Source: Paulinella micropora
Taxonomy: Eukaryota > Cercozoa > Imbricatea > Euglyphida
Length of the DNA stretch: 64,000 bases
Reading direction: 5' to 3'
Assembly (NCBI GenBank): GCA_009731375.1
Contig: BJOX01000114.1
Coordinates: forward strand, 377,617 to 441,616
The notes under the pieces are model-generated. The model saw only the letters and a list, made by a program, of their open reading frames with translations, did no database searches and had not been told where the DNA came from. Below are positions 51,946 to 62,528 of the stretch, in pieces; within the stretch, counting starts at the first letter, position 1; the number at the start of each line of letters is the position of its first letter. Position numbers and translations under genes: made by a program.

Positions 51946-52410
51946 GTGGGGGTTCCGAAGAGAAGAGTTCAACCCAAGCGGCGCCGCACGAGGAGGCGCG
52001 ACGCAACAAGAATGCCAAAAAGAAACGAAAGCGATAAGAAAGAGGACAGTTTATCCCAAGCGGCGCCGCAGGAGGAGGCGCGAGGTGAAAAGAAAGCCAA
52101 GAAGAAACGCAAGCGCGATGCGGAAAGTTTAACCCAAGCGGCGCCGCACGAGGCGCTGCGACGCGAAAAGAAGGCTAAGAAGAAACGCAAGCTTGATGGA
52201 AGAGAAATAGGGCAAAGTAAAGAAGGACGCCTGCCGATCACGAAGGCAGCGCACAACAAGCTACCGCGCGACCCCTCGGGCGTGTCCGATCACCTCTCGC
52301 GAGGCGCGCGGCCGGCAAGAGCTGCTCAGTTGGTTTTTCCAAACCCCAACATCCCGACGGACTCGCGATTCGTCTTCTGGTTCAATAATTACACAATTTT
52401 TGGATCGTAG
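51946..52410 (+). CDS. Lys-rich tandem-repeat tail and conserved-looking end
   Basis: Three copies of a 25-30-residue unit AAPHEEARRxKKAKKKRKR(D) (51,965, 52,055, 52,135), typical of nuclear or nucleolar signals, then ITKAAHNKLPRDPSGVSDHL and LVFPNPNIPTDSRFVFWFNN with TAG at 52,408. A stop ends the first unit, so an indel or intron separates it from 51,928. It is possibly the C-terminus of the preceding gene. Confidence 0.4.
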   Translation: MGVPKRRVQPKRRRTRRRDATRMPKRNESDKKEDSLSQAAPQEEARGEKKAKKKRKRDAESLTQAAPHEALRREKKAKKKRKLDGREIGQSKEGRLPITKAAHNKLPRDPSGVSDHLSRGARPARAAQLVFPNPNIPTDSRFVFWFNNYTIFGS

Positions 52411-52690
52411 GGAAATCCACAGTCGGTGCGCGGGAGCGCCTGATCGACAGCCAGAGTCGCCAGCCACGCTCGTTTCGTCGAGCTGCGCTCCGCTGCTGTC
52501 CTAGCGCGGACACGCACGTCCAGCTGGCTGCTCCTTCCTCCTTGTGCCAGCACACGGTAAGACGCAAGCGCCTGGACGGCCTGTAACGCCAAGGAGTCCA
52601 AAGCGTGCAACCAAAGCAGCCGGCAGTGGATTTGCTTGCATTGGCTCCTGCTTATGCTACAGTGATACAGCACCGGCGGTGGCCCAAACC
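52411..52690. other. Unassigned GC-rich stretch
   Basis: 280 bp with frames open on both strands and no recognisable protein; probably 3' untranslated or intronic. Confidence 0.3.
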
Positions 52691-53275
52691 CAACAAAAGA
52701 ACAAAAATGAACAAAGGCCCACAACACAAAACAGGGAAAGCAACACCCAAAGAGAAGAAAAACGCAGAAGAAAAAAATAACCAACCAAAACAAACAAGAA
52801 AAATAAGAAACACGACGACAAAAAACCCAAAAACGCAAAAACAAAAACCCCAAGGATCAAACGTACAAAAAAACAAAACACCCGAAGAACTGCGAAGACA
52901 AAAACAAACCAACAAAAGAAAATCAAACAAGACCCAAAACATAGCCAGAAAAACAATAAGAGATAAAAACACAAAGAAATATACAAAAACAAAGAAGAAA
53001 GAAAGAAAGAAAGAAGAACAAAACAAAAGAAAAAAGAAATATCAAAGAAAGGACGAACCACAAAACGAACAAAAAAGAATGAAACAAAAGAACGAAAAAA
53101 AGGGAAAAAAACACACACAAAAAAATAGAAAACAAAAACAAAAAACTTAAAAAAAAAATTAAAAAAAACGACAGACAGACAACAACAAGAGAAAAAAAAA
53201 TGAAGAAAAAAACTATTTTTAAAAAAAGCCAAAACAAGAAACAGGAAAAAAGAAAAAAAAAAAAAAAAAAAAAGA
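52690..53275. repeat. A-rich, T-depleted tract
   Basis: Nearly 600 bp in which the plus strand is mostly A and C with some G and very little T, ending in a run of over 20 A. It is not a simple tandem repeat. A 180-codon Lys/Asn/Thr-rich frame crosses it but is explained by composition. It could be a pyrimidine-rich intron or untranslated region of a minus-strand gene. Confidence 0.7.
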
Positions 53276-53279
53276 AAAC

Positions 53280-53936
53280 TGCTGCACCTGCGGTGGCCAC
53301 CAACTTCTGGCCAGGCTGAGCACGGGCTCTTGCGCAAGCGTCTCTATTTGCCCGGCGACGGCCGCTAGCCCCGCCCGACACAGCGCCGCTTTGCTACGCA
53401 GCGCGCTGAACAGCGCGGCCAGCACCAGCAGGTTTTAACGTGCACGCTCGCTGGCACAGCAACCTCGCGTCGTCGTACGCGAGATCGCCAGCTCTTGCGC
53501 GTGCGCGAGCCCCGAGTGGGACAACAGGTACTGTTGCCGCCGCTCGCTCCAGCACAGCGAACTAGGCCCGAGCTTCGAAAGCAGCAGGTTGTCGCAGCAC
53601 CCCAGGGCCAGGCGCTCCACCAGGGCCGCGCTGGCGGCCCCCCGCCCCGCCGCCCCTCCATTGTCCTTGCCTATCTCTACGCCTGCCCATGCGCTGCACA
53701 GCCAGAACTCGTCCGGCTTCTCTTGTTCCCTTCACCCACAAGAGACAGCCCACCGCGGGCGTGCAACCCGTAGCCAGGTGCATGTACTGTTGCAGCGCCG
53801 CCTTTTTCACTAGCACGGGCAGGCTGGGGCATTGCACAAAGGCATACGTCACGTTCTCCCTCTCCAAAGTATGCAATCTGGGCAGCTCGCTGTCACGGGG
53901 TGGCAGCAACGACGACGTCCACGCTAGTTTGGCCAC
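53280..53936 (-). CDS. Minus-strand GC-rich gene of unknown function
   Basis: From Met at 53,936: MAKLAWTSSLLPPRDSELPR, ENVTYAFVQCPSLPVLVKKA, ALQQYMHLATGCTPAVGCLL. After a shift in a G-run near 53,660 come LVERLALGCCDNLLLSKLGP and LVLAALFSALRSKAALCRAG. It ends where the T-depleted tract begins, whose minus strand would be a pyrimidine-rich intron start. Orientation is inferred from smooth reading; no family recognised. Confidence 0.35.
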
Positions 53937-53968
53937 GTAGTACTGGGATTACATATGTGTGCAGCTTA

Positions 53969-54442
53969 CGTTCGCTGAGGAAGCTTTCCCTGCGAGGGGC
54001 GATGATTATGCCCCAAGATAGTTTCTCTCTTCTACCAATGTTGCAAGAGCTAGAAGAGCTTGATATCAGCTGGTGCAAACAACACACTGACTTGGTAATT
54101 CCTTACATGTTAGACATGATGCAACGCAAGCTCGGGTATGTAAGTATCTATTGTTCTGGGATCTCAAGCGCTGGGAGTCAGCGTCTGCAGGATAAAGGCA
54201 TCGTGACTGTTTTGTGTGTTGGTCTAGATAACTATGGTTCGAGGGATAGAAGACGCCGTAGCCTACTATCCGATGACGTGCATGAAAATGTCTTACATTG
54301 GGGTGTATGCATGGATCATGCTGATGCAAATTACGACCATGTAGAAAGTGAAGGAATTTGCGAAGCCTGTCTTGAATACGGTGCACAAGTGCACGAGAAA
54401 GAGAAAAAGAACAACAAACGCGGGGTTGATAAGAGAATATGA
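53969..54442 (+). CDS. LRR protein exon (second LRR gene or remnant)
   Basis: Opens after TGTGTGCAG: LRSLRKLSLRGAMIMPQDSF, then LPMLQELEELDISWCKQHTD, which are two leucine-rich repeats. It continues with DMMQRKLGYVSIYCSGISSA and an acidic/basic end with Cys (EGICEACLEYGAQVHEKEKK), TGA at 54,440. Repeat type is shorter than that of the 1.7-11.5 kb gene. Upstream exons were not found. Confidence 0.55.
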   Translation, partial: RSLRKLSLRGAMIMPQDSFSLLPMLQELEELDISWCKQHTDLVIPYMLDMMQRKLGYVSIYCSGISSAGSQRLQDKGIVTVLCVGLDNYGSRDRRRRSLLSDDVHENVLHWGVCMDHADANYDHVESEGICEACLEYGAQVHEKEKKNNKRGVDKRI

Positions 54443-54496
54443 CTTGCTACGACAAGCATAGAAGATGGAAAAGGTTATTAAATAGAATTGGACAGA

Positions 54497-54666
54497 CATG
54501 CAGAAAGAAGAAGAAGAAGAAGAAGAAGAAGAAGAAGAAGAAGAAGAAGAAGAAGAAGAAGAAGAAGAAGAAGAAGAAGAAGAAGAAGAAGAAGAAGAAG
54601 AAGAAGAAGAAGAAGAAGAAGAAGAAGAAGAAGAAGAAGAAGAAGAAGAAGAAGAAGAAGAAGAAG
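54497..54666. repeat. (GAA)n microsatellite
   Basis: About 56 uninterrupted GAA/AAG units, directly before ATTCAG, which could be the splice acceptor of the SET-domain gene. All three frames are open but reflect the repeat. Confidence 0.9.
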
Positions 54667-56142
54667 ATTCAGTTCTACCAGCACAGCGGCCGGGCTAACT
54701 CTGAGCGCACTCTGGAAACAACTACCTACTTCCAAGTTAGGATGATGGAAAACGCACTGGACAGAGGCCCAAAGGATGCGAAAGGGATTCCGGTACTAAA
54801 CCTGGATCAAGGAGTAGGTAAATGTCGCGACCTTGAGCTGCGTCCATCCAAGCTACATGGCATGGGAGTCTTTGCAACACGTGCTATAGCCGCAAAAGAA
54901 AAAGAGTTCTTTGGTCTGGACCTACTTGATCGAGCGCACCCTAAAAACTGACTCCATTATTTGGATTGCATGTTCCACTTTCCACAGCGATGTTCCGAGC
55001 CCAAGTTGTACTTCCCAGCTATCGTACCTTGATTATGCCTCAGTATATTGGTGAAGCCGAAATCCAACGTGGTATAGGGTTGATAACTCTGAACCTAATC
55101 CGGTACATCAATCACAGCGATGATCCGAACGCGTGTCTAGTCGTTGTTATTGAACCTAATCCGGTACATCAATCACAGCGATGATCCGAACGCGTGTCTA
55201 GTCGTTGTTATTAATGGACAAGTCAGGGACTTCGAGGAATGGCTGGACTCCACGAAAAACCAAGATCTAATTAACAACACCTTGTCATGGGTCACGTCCG
55301 GTCCCGGTGTGCTCTCACTGGAAAAACGTCTGTCTGGTTTCAAGGGTTTGCAGCCATGGGCTACATTTTTCGAGGAGACGGATGTCTCTCTGGGACTTGC
55401 CATCATGTTACTTCGCAACGTAGAAAAGGACGAGGAAGTAACTATCCGCTATGGAAAACCTGCTGGTGTAAAGGAACAAAAACATGAAAACATGAGCCAC
55501 TCTGAATTGTTTTCCATCCTCCAGGAAAATCCCGACCTCCAACCTATTAACTTGCGATCACAAGATCATTTTCAGTTGTGTACGCAAAACTGTATCTGCT
55601 ACCCTCCTACTGCGTCTCCTTCGCCTGGTGACACCAAGTCTTCAGGGAATAAGCTGGCACTCGAGCACATGAAAAGATATGAGCATACACTGCCTAACAA
55701 ACTAGCTGACCGGCCCAAAAAAAACTGTGCAACAGAAAAAAAACCCATGATACAAGTAAGGAAAGAATCAGGCACGCCGGCGTGTAACAAGAGACAAAGG
55801 ATTGATACTTACAAACAAAAGCGCGTTACGTCACCTGAGGATTGGGAAGAGTGTAGTACTTCGGGAAGCAACACCAAAGCAACTAGCCACGAACAACAAC
55901 CTCTACCAAAAGAACCAAACACCTGCTTGCTCCGCTCACAGATTGTGACACCAAAGAAATCAAAACTAACGCCGCCAACGCGAAAAAAAGATCACTCTAC
56001 CAAACCTGACAAAGAAAAAAACTTACCTATCTTGATGCAGATAGCAACGCTGCTGGAACAAATCATCGAACAACCTGCTTCTCCTGAATTAGAATTAATG
56101 AAAAGAACGATTCAACAAAAGATCCAACAAAGCAAACAGTGA
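54667..56142 (+). CDS. SET-domain protein (putative lysine methyltransferase)
   Basis: The first part (to 54,951) has CRDLELRPSKLHGMGVFATRA, split here as RDLELRPSKLHGMGVFATRA, the start of a SET domain (xGxGVFA). After a short interruption come LIRYINHSDDPNACLVV (RYINHSxxPN, cofactor and substrate pocket), LGLAIMLLRNVEKDEEVTIR and YGK (ITxxYG). These match the SET order. No post-SET cysteines are evident. A roughly 220-residue Lys/Ser/Pro-rich tail ends at TGA. A 61-bp tandem duplication (55,091-55,212) repeats the RYINHS segment and shifts the frame. The tract 54,952-54,998 may be an intron. SET enzymes methylate lysines with S-adenosylmethionine; the target is unknown. Confidence 0.75.
55091..55212 (+). 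repeat. 61-bp tandem duplication in the SET domain
   Basis: GAACCTAATCCGGTACATCA ... GTCGTTGTTATT occurs at 55,091 and again at 55,152 with no difference seen. 61 is not a multiple of three, so one copy must be an assembly artefact or the gene is broken. Confidence 0.9.
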
Positions 56143-56555
56143 GACTAACAAAACAAATATGTCTTCTTGATTTAGGAATCAATTAATAGATAAATTAAAT
56201 ATTACGCGGTTCATAATTAAAATATAAATTTTCGAAAAATAATATTTAAGTGATACGTAGTATTAACGGTAGCCTCTCAAAACTAAGACAGCTGGTACAA
56301 TTTTATTTAAAAAAATCATGTAACACTAACGGTATATTACATCCTTGTTTCAGTATTGGATTTAATAGAAACTTACTTCTGAAAGAAGTTGTTATTAATA
56401 AATGTATTATAAGATGAATTCTTATTACATTGCCGGTTTACAACAATTTTTCTTTGTATCATTACAGAGTTGGATATATCATACGGGAGGGAGCTTTGAT
56501 GCTTGGACCACATAGGACCTATAAGTCAGGAATTACTATTTACTTAACCGTTTAC
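56143..56555. other. AT-rich intergenic DNA
   Basis: About 400 bp, mostly A+T with scattered short ATTAA motifs; no gene or repeat recognised. Confidence 0.5.
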
Positions 56556-56559
56556 AAAA

Positions 56560-56886
56560 GTGATCTGTCGCCATAGGACGTCCGCGACGCATATCTCGGT
56601 TGCGGCCACTTCGCCAATACCGCCGGTAAACTGACCACACGGTCGATCAATGTACCTCCTCCTCATCCTCCGACGTCTCCTCCTCTGTCAGTGCCGTTCT
56701 TTTCTCCCGCTTGCTCATCCGATGACGTACTCCATACCGCATGGGTAACAAGTATCGTGCCTTGAGTTTGCTGTCCGCCCCCTTCTCGTCGTCTCCTCTT
56801 CCTCTGATCGTTTTCCTTTCTTCCTCCTTGGTTAATGCCCGTACTTCATTCCTCTGATATTCCTCCCACGCTGCCATTGCATGCAC
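56560..56886 (-). pseudogene. Diverged gag fragment
   Basis: On the minus strand, a charged frame from Met 56,886 (MHAMAAWEEYQRNEVRALTK) ends DEEEVH. The next frame then reads LIDRVVSLPAVLAKWPQPRY, which parallels LIDRVITLPAVTAKWPQARF of the gag at 13.6 kb. It is a second, older member of the same retroelement family; pol was not found near it. Confidence 0.6.
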
Positions 56887-56959
56887 CTATTCTTCTTTGT
56901 CCGACTTCTCCTTCGCAATCGTATGCCCAATATAGAAGCAATCCGGGATATTCCCTCCA

Positions 56960-57005
56960 TGACTCTTCCTCTGCTTCCTCTGCTGCTGCTGCTTCTACTT
57001 CTTCC

Positions 57006-57036
<31 letters not shown>

Positions 57037-57073
57037 ATTATTATTATTGTTATTATTATTATTATTATCATTC

Positions 57074-57112
<39 letters not shown>

Positions 57113-57165
57113 GGCTGGTGCTTCTTCTTCTTCTTCTTCTTCTTCTTCTTCTTCTTGCTTCACAA
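56960..57165. repeat. (CTG)/(CTT)/(ATT)/(CTT) compound microsatellite
   Basis: Short (CTG/CTT)n, about 90 bp of (ATT)n with a few variants, then (CTT)n. Frames through it are compositional. Confidence 0.9.
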
Positions 57166-57241
57166 CAGGGAACGCTGTGCCACAGACGCTAACTGAGATG
57201 GTGTCCACAACGACCATGCCAGGTCGTCATACAGTCTGAAT

Positions 57242-57415
57242 CAGTTTATGCACTTGTGCCATTGCTTCAGAGTCTTCTTGTGGAAAACCCAGCGTTTTTG
57301 CCATCATGTACAAAGAAGTGTACTTGAAATCCTTCCACTGCAGGAGCGAACGAAAAGTATTGGGTCGTTCGTTTTTCAACTTCCTGAGCTTTTGCAGCGC
57401 AGAAATAATTTTTTA
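57242..57415 (-). CDS. Possible exon of an unrecognised minus-strand gene
   Basis: Reads ISALQKLRKLKNERPNTFRS then LLQWKDFKYTSLYMMAKTLG and AMAQVHKLIQTV, followed by GTATGA (a possible donor). Codon use looks real, but there is no start, stop or family match. Confidence 0.3.
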
Positions 57416-57629
57416 TTTATTCTTCGCGTGAGTAACTTTACCCAAAGGCCACGTACGCGTCCCGAACTCGCTTCTCCATTTAACCATCACTAGTGTTGTG
57501 TAGGCAACAAACACACGAATTATATTGAATAGCAACGTTGACAACGTGTAGGTAACAAAACAAGACACACCAAAAAAATAAATATACTAAAAACGATTTG
57601 CAAACCCAAGATTTGAAGCTACCATGTAT

Positions 57630-57682
57630 GCGTGTGTGTGTGTGTGTGTGTGTTTGTGTTTGTGTGTGTGTGTGTGTGTGTC
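57630..57682. repeat. (GT)n microsatellite
   Basis: About 50 bp of GT repeats with three GTTT variants. Confidence 0.9.
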
Positions 57683-57953
57683 AAAAACAGTTTCAGACAA
57701 GAACAACAAACAGATTTAATATAAATAATAAAAATCAACTTACGTTGATCGTATTGTAAGGCACGTGCGTTTATATTGCCATGTTTCTTCGGTATGCTGC
57801 TCGGAATTTCGATGACACACCATAAAAACCAAAGATTGCTGTAATTTTCTGTTAGCATCCCTGTGGCATCATCCGATGATCTGAAAGCTAGCAGAAGTGC
57901 CTAACAAATCAGCAATCAATATGCGTTCATATGCTATCATAAGCAATTCAAGC

Positions 57954-58187
57954 TTATGGAAATAATTTTTTGTCATAACCGATATTGACCTCCTCCGAAT
58001 CCGCAGCACCATTAGATGCAACGTCGTTCCACGCAAAAGGAGACACCATAGTACGGACGACATGTGCGGGAACTGTTCCACTTTGGGTTGCATTTAATTT
58101 CACAATAACGGGCCGCTTGTCGTGTAGTGATAATATCATTTTCTGTGTGCTCACCCCTAATTCAACCAACAAATTTCGGGTTATATG

Positions 58188-58190
<3 letters not shown>
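57954..58190 (-). CDS. Possible exon of an unrecognised minus-strand gene
   Basis: Reads ITRNLLVELGVSTQKMILSL, HDKRPVIVKLNATQSGTVPA and FAWNDVASNGAADSEEVNIG, ending TAA near 57,955. It begins after a long T/A tract (polypyrimidine on the other strand reversed), so it might be a last exon. No family recognised. Confidence 0.3.
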
Positions 58191-58244
<54 letters not shown>

Positions 58245-58260
58245 NNNNNNNNNNGTCCTG
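58190..58260. repeat. Poly-T tract and gap
   Basis: More than 50 T in a row followed by 10 Ns (58,245-58,254). Confidence 0.9.
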
Positions 58261-58284
58261 ACACACACACACACACACACACAA

Positions 58285-59557
58285 ACACAGTAAATTAATA
58301 ATACATACCAACATACATTTATTACATACATAGATACAATATTACATACACACATAGATACTTAAATACATACATATATTCATGCATACATTCATTGCAT
58401 TCATTACATTCATTACATATATTCACAATGACACACACACACACACACATATGTATATATATATGTAATATTATATTGTATTATATTGTATTATATTATA
58501 TTATATTATATTATATTATATTATATTATATTATATATTATTATGTATTATATTATATTATATTATATTATATTATATTATATTATATTATATTATATTA
58601 TATTATGTTATATTATGTTATATTATATTGTATTATATTGTATTATAATATATTATAATATATTATATTATATTATATTATATTATATTATATTATATTA
58701 TATTATATTATATTATATTATATTATATTATATTATATTATATTATATTATATTATATTATATTATATATATAAAGAGCACATACACAAACACGACACGC
58801 ACACAGTAATACATACCAACGTTAACATACATACATAGATACAATATTACAAACATACATAGATATTTTCATACATTCGTTAATTCTTTAAATACATACG
58901 CAATGACTACACAATGACACACACACACATAATATAATATAATATAATATAATATAATATAATATAATATAATATAATATAATATAATATAATATAATAT
59001 AATATAATATAATATAATATAATATAATATAATATAATATAATATAATATATATTATATATATGTGTGTGTGTGTCATTGTGTAGTCATTGTGTATGTAT
59101 TTAACAATTAACGAATGTATGTAAATATATGTATGTTTGTAATATTGTATCTATGTATGTATGTTAACGTTGGTATGTATTATTGTGTGCGTGTCACACA
59201 CACACACACATATTATATATATATATATATATAATATTATATTATATTAATTATATTATATTATATTATATTATATTATATTATATTAAATTGTATTATA
59301 TTATATTATATTATATTATATTATACTATATTATACTATATTATATTATATTATATTATATTATATTATATTATATTATATTATATTATATTATATTATA
59401 TTATATTATATTATATTATATTATATATATATAAAGAACACATACACAAACACGACACGCACACAATAATACATACCAACGTTAACATACATACATAGAT
59501 ACAATATTACAAACATACATAGATATTTACATACATTCGTTAATTCTTTAAATACAT

Positions 59558-59600
<43 letters not shown>

Positions 59601-59950
59601 TATATTATATTATATTATATTATATTATATTATATTATATTATATTATATTATATTATATTATATTATATTATATTATATTATATTATATTATATTATAT
59701 TATATTATATTATATTATATTATATTATATTATATTATATTATATTATATTATATTATATTATAGTATATTAAATTATATTATATTATATTATAATATTA
59801 TTATATTCTATATATATATATATAGAACACATACACAAACACGACATGCACACAATAATACATACCAACGTTAACATACATACATAGATACAATATTACG
59901 AATATACATAGATATTTACATACATTCGTTGATTCTTTAAATACATACAC
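58285..59950. repeat. Composite satellite: pentanucleotide arrays and 125-bp units
   Basis: Four arrays of TATAT/TTATA pentamers (about 58,460-58,770, 58,926-59,060, 59,222-59,430, 59,578-59,815) alternate with copies of a roughly 125-bp unit containing ACATACCAACGTTAACATAC and GATACAATATTAC. The unit is forward at about 58,776, 59,438 and 59,826, inverted at about 59,075-59,195, with a diverged copy at 58,285. Short (CA)n or (GT)n stretches mark the joins. The forward copy at 58.8 kb and the inverted one at 59.1 kb make a large palindrome around an AATAT array. Confidence 0.85.
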
Positions 59951-60325
59951 AAACACAATCCCATGACCACACCGTGTTTGAATATACAGACAACATCATA
60001 TATATTACTGTGCATGTGTGTATACAATTGTAACATAACTTGATGATAGTTTATATCATTACGTCCATATACGTTATATTATATGTACAATTATGTATGG
60101 TGTGCGTGCGCATATACTAGATTTTTATATATCGCATACATAAATGAAAACGTAAGCTTGATAGTACTGATATGAATTATATGTAACTAATTATGTATAT
60201 TGTTAAACTCGTAAAATGCTCACATTAGTGAATATATGTCATTGTTATAATTAGATAGACAATGCAATTATTGACATAGACAGCATTGTTAAGAATTTGT
60301 TGAGAAATCTTACCTAAACATCGGT
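59951..60325. other. AT-rich unique DNA
   Basis: About 375 bp of low-GC sequence; no gene, RNA or repeat recognised. Confidence 0.4.
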
Positions 60326-60329
60326 GTTC

Positions 60330-60381
60330 GGACCGGTAGGGATAACAGGATATAGATGTATCCTTTTATCCCGACCGGTCC
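60330..60381. repeat. 52-bp strong hairpin
   Basis: Arms GGACCGGTAGGGATAACAGG+ATA and its near-perfect complement pair at 21 of 23 positions around a TAGATG loop. It stands alone in AT-rich DNA and is GC-richer than its surroundings. Confidence 0.8.
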
Positions 60382-60780
60382 GATGAATGATTTGCACAAA
60401 TTTTGCCGTTAAGAACCTAGAGAGAGCTGAAAACGACGATGAAAGAAAACAATCAAAAGGGAAAGGAGTAAAGTCAAACTTACAAAAAATATATAAGCAC
60501 AAAGAAACGTAATAGAAAAGGGCACAAAAGAATGAAAAACAAACTGAAAAGTGGAAAGCAAAAGTCAGCGAAACAATAGAAAGATATTCTTGTTCTCCTA
60601 CGTCTTCCCTGGCCCTTTTTTAGCTTCCCCTTTCTCTTCCCTCCTTTCTTTTATTTCGTTGTTCTTTTATTTCATACTCTTGCTTTAACTATTAGGCGAA
60701 AATAATAAAAATCTTGGAAGGTTGTAAAGAGAAAGATGCTAGAAATTTATATTTTTACCAAATAGCTCAACTTGGGACGA
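60382..60780. other. Unassigned AT-rich stretch
   Basis: About 400 bp with A-rich then T/C-rich parts; no supported gene. Confidence 0.4.
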
Positions 60781-60798
60781 CCTCTCTCTCTCTCACTT

Positions 60799-60847
<49 letters not shown>

Positions 60848-61085
60848 GTCTCTCTCTCTCTGTCTCTCTCTGCCTCTCTCTCTCTCTCTGCCTCTCTCTC
60901 TCTCTGCCTCTCTCTCTGCCTCTCTCTCTGTCTCTCTGTCTCTCTCTCTCTCTCTGTCTCTCTCTCTCTCTCTGTCTCTCTCTCTCTATTTCACTCTCTG
61001 TCTCTCTGTCTCTCTCTCTCTCGGTGTCTCTCTCTCTCTCTCTTTCTTTCTCTCTCTCTCTATTATTATCATTATTATTATTATT
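60781..61085. repeat. (CT)n with GTCT interruptions, then (ATT)n
   Basis: About 280 bp of CT repeats with regular CTGT/CTGC variants, ending in an (ATT)n tract that adjoins the SINE head. Confidence 0.9.
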
Positions 61086-61088
61086 ATT

Positions 61089-61183
61089 GGACACCGTGAT
61101 AGCCCAGTGGTCAAGTTCTACCATCTGGGCCCTGTCGCCAGTTCGATTCCCGTCGGTGCCACCAGTATTTTCATTGAACATAC
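61089..61183 (+). mobile_element. tRNA-derived SINE, partial copy R1
   Basis: tRNA-like head 61,089-61,160 with A and B boxes as in the left copy, then the first 23 bases of the body, cut by a 10-N gap. Confidence 0.8.
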
Positions 61184-61193
61184 NNNNNNNNNN

Positions 61194-61396
61194 TCGGTGA
61201 CGTCTTGCAAGAGGTTGCTGGGACTGCGGAATAACCTCGGCTTAGTGCAGTCTTGCCCTCAGGAGCTCCATCGGTGGCCCCGATCATCAGGCGAGAGACT
61301 GACACGGGGGGGTGGAGGACCTCGAACAAGGGTATTGGAGGCTTATGTCCGTTGAGGATATGCCATTAGCTGCATCAGTACGCCTCAGATATAGTA
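61194..61396 (+). repeat. SINE-associated module, right copy
   Basis: Reverse complement of 408-608. Ends CGCCTCAGATATAG then (TTA)n. Confidence 0.7.
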
Positions 61397-61469
61397 TTGT
61401 TATTATTATTGTTATTATTATTATTATTCTAATTATTATTATTATTGTAATTATTAGTGTTATTATTAT

Positions 61470-61580
61470 GGACACCGTGATAGCCCAGTGGTCAAGTTCT
61501 ACCATCTGGGCCCTGTCGCCAGTTCGATTCCCGTCGGTGCCACCAGTATTTTCATTGAACATACCGATCCGTCTGGACGC
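61470..61580 (+). mobile_element. tRNA-derived SINE, partial copy R2
   Basis: Head 61,470-61,541 plus the start of the body to CCGTCTGGACGC, then a 152-N gap (61,581-61,732). Confidence 0.8.
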
Positions 61581-61732
61581 NNNNNNNNNNNNNNNNNNNN
61601 NNNNNNNNNNNNNNNNNNNNNNNNNNNNNNNNNNNNNNNNNNNNNNNNNNNNNNNNNNNNNNNNNNNNNNNNNNNNNNNNNNNNNNNNNNNNNNNNNNNN
61701 NNNNNNNNNNNNNNNNNNNNNNNNNNNNNNNN

Positions 61733-61789
<57 letters not shown>

Positions 61790-62056
61790 GACACCGTGAT
61801 AGCCCAGTGGTCAAGTTCTACCATCTGGGCCCTGTCGCCAGTTCGATTCCCGTCGGTGCCACCAGTATTTTCATTGAACATACCGATCCGTCTGGACCAG
61901 TATTTTCATTGAACATACCGGCCCGTCTGGAAGTGTTGGAACTGCCCTTGCGGGGGTGTCATTAGAGCTTATCCGTCAATTCTTCGTACTCCCCTCACGG
62001 GTGAGACGATGGAGGCGCATGTGCAGAAATGCATCAGCCATTGACAGAGAAGCACT

Positions 62057-62059
<3 letters not shown>
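61790..62059 (+). mobile_element. tRNA-derived SINE, full-length copy R3
   Basis: Head 61,790-61,860, tandemly duplicated CCAGTATTTTCATTGAACAT segment, body with CACCCCCGCAAGGGCAGTTC in reversed form, and (TTA)n tail. It matches 808-1075 in opposite orientation and gives the family structure: about 270 bp plus tail. Confidence 0.87.
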
Positions 62060-62115
<56 letters not shown>

Positions 62116-62183
62116 TTTATTTTTTATTATTATTATTATCATTATCATTATTATTATTACTATTATTATATTTATTATTATTA
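62060..62183. repeat. (TTA)n/(TTTA)n tail tracts
   Basis: ATT and ATTT repeats with a few variants between the SINE and the next repeat family. Confidence 0.85.
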
Positions 62184-62358
62184 GGGAGTACATAGGCCAT
62201 CGGTCCCTTTCCATGGGCTGATTGGTTTAAAGCTCCTAGAGTAATGTTCTATGCCGTCACTTCCTTTATTCCACCGATTGGTGTGGAGACTTTCCTTATG
62301 GAATGGAGGACTGGATGCACATGGCCTTTTGGCTCAGCAATTGGCAGGAGATACATTA

Positions 62359-62447
<89 letters not shown>

Positions 62448-62450
62448 GCT
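62184..62450 (+). repeat. Possible second SINE-like unit with (ATT)n tail
   Basis: A 180-bp unique sequence (GGGAGTACATAGGCCATCGG to GGAGATACATTATA) ends in about 90 bp of (ATT)n, like the SINEs before it. Only one copy is in the window, so repeat status is inferred. Confidence 0.4.
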
Positions 62451-62528
62451 ATTATTATTTCCTGTCATTATTAAAGTCTCTTCACAGTTTTATTCATTCG
62501 AACCCCGGGCTACAAAAAAAGAGTCAGA

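Noticed and set aside
52605-53150. 181-codon Lys-rich plus-strand frame, and opposing Phe-rich frames
   Set aside because: A consequence of the T-depleted composition; no conserved-looking segment.
54439-54666. Poly-Lys/Glu/Arg N-terminus of the SET protein
   Set aside because: All three frames of the (GAA)n tract are open; more likely intron ending at ATTCAG.
60338-60350. I-SceI homing site with an associated homing gene
   Set aside because: Only 13 of 18 site bases match and no homing-endonuclease gene is nearby.
61089-61860. Functional tRNA genes
   Set aside because: The tRNA-like parts have an acceptor mismatch and a SINE body with simple-repeat tail, and occur in several copies, so they are SINE heads.
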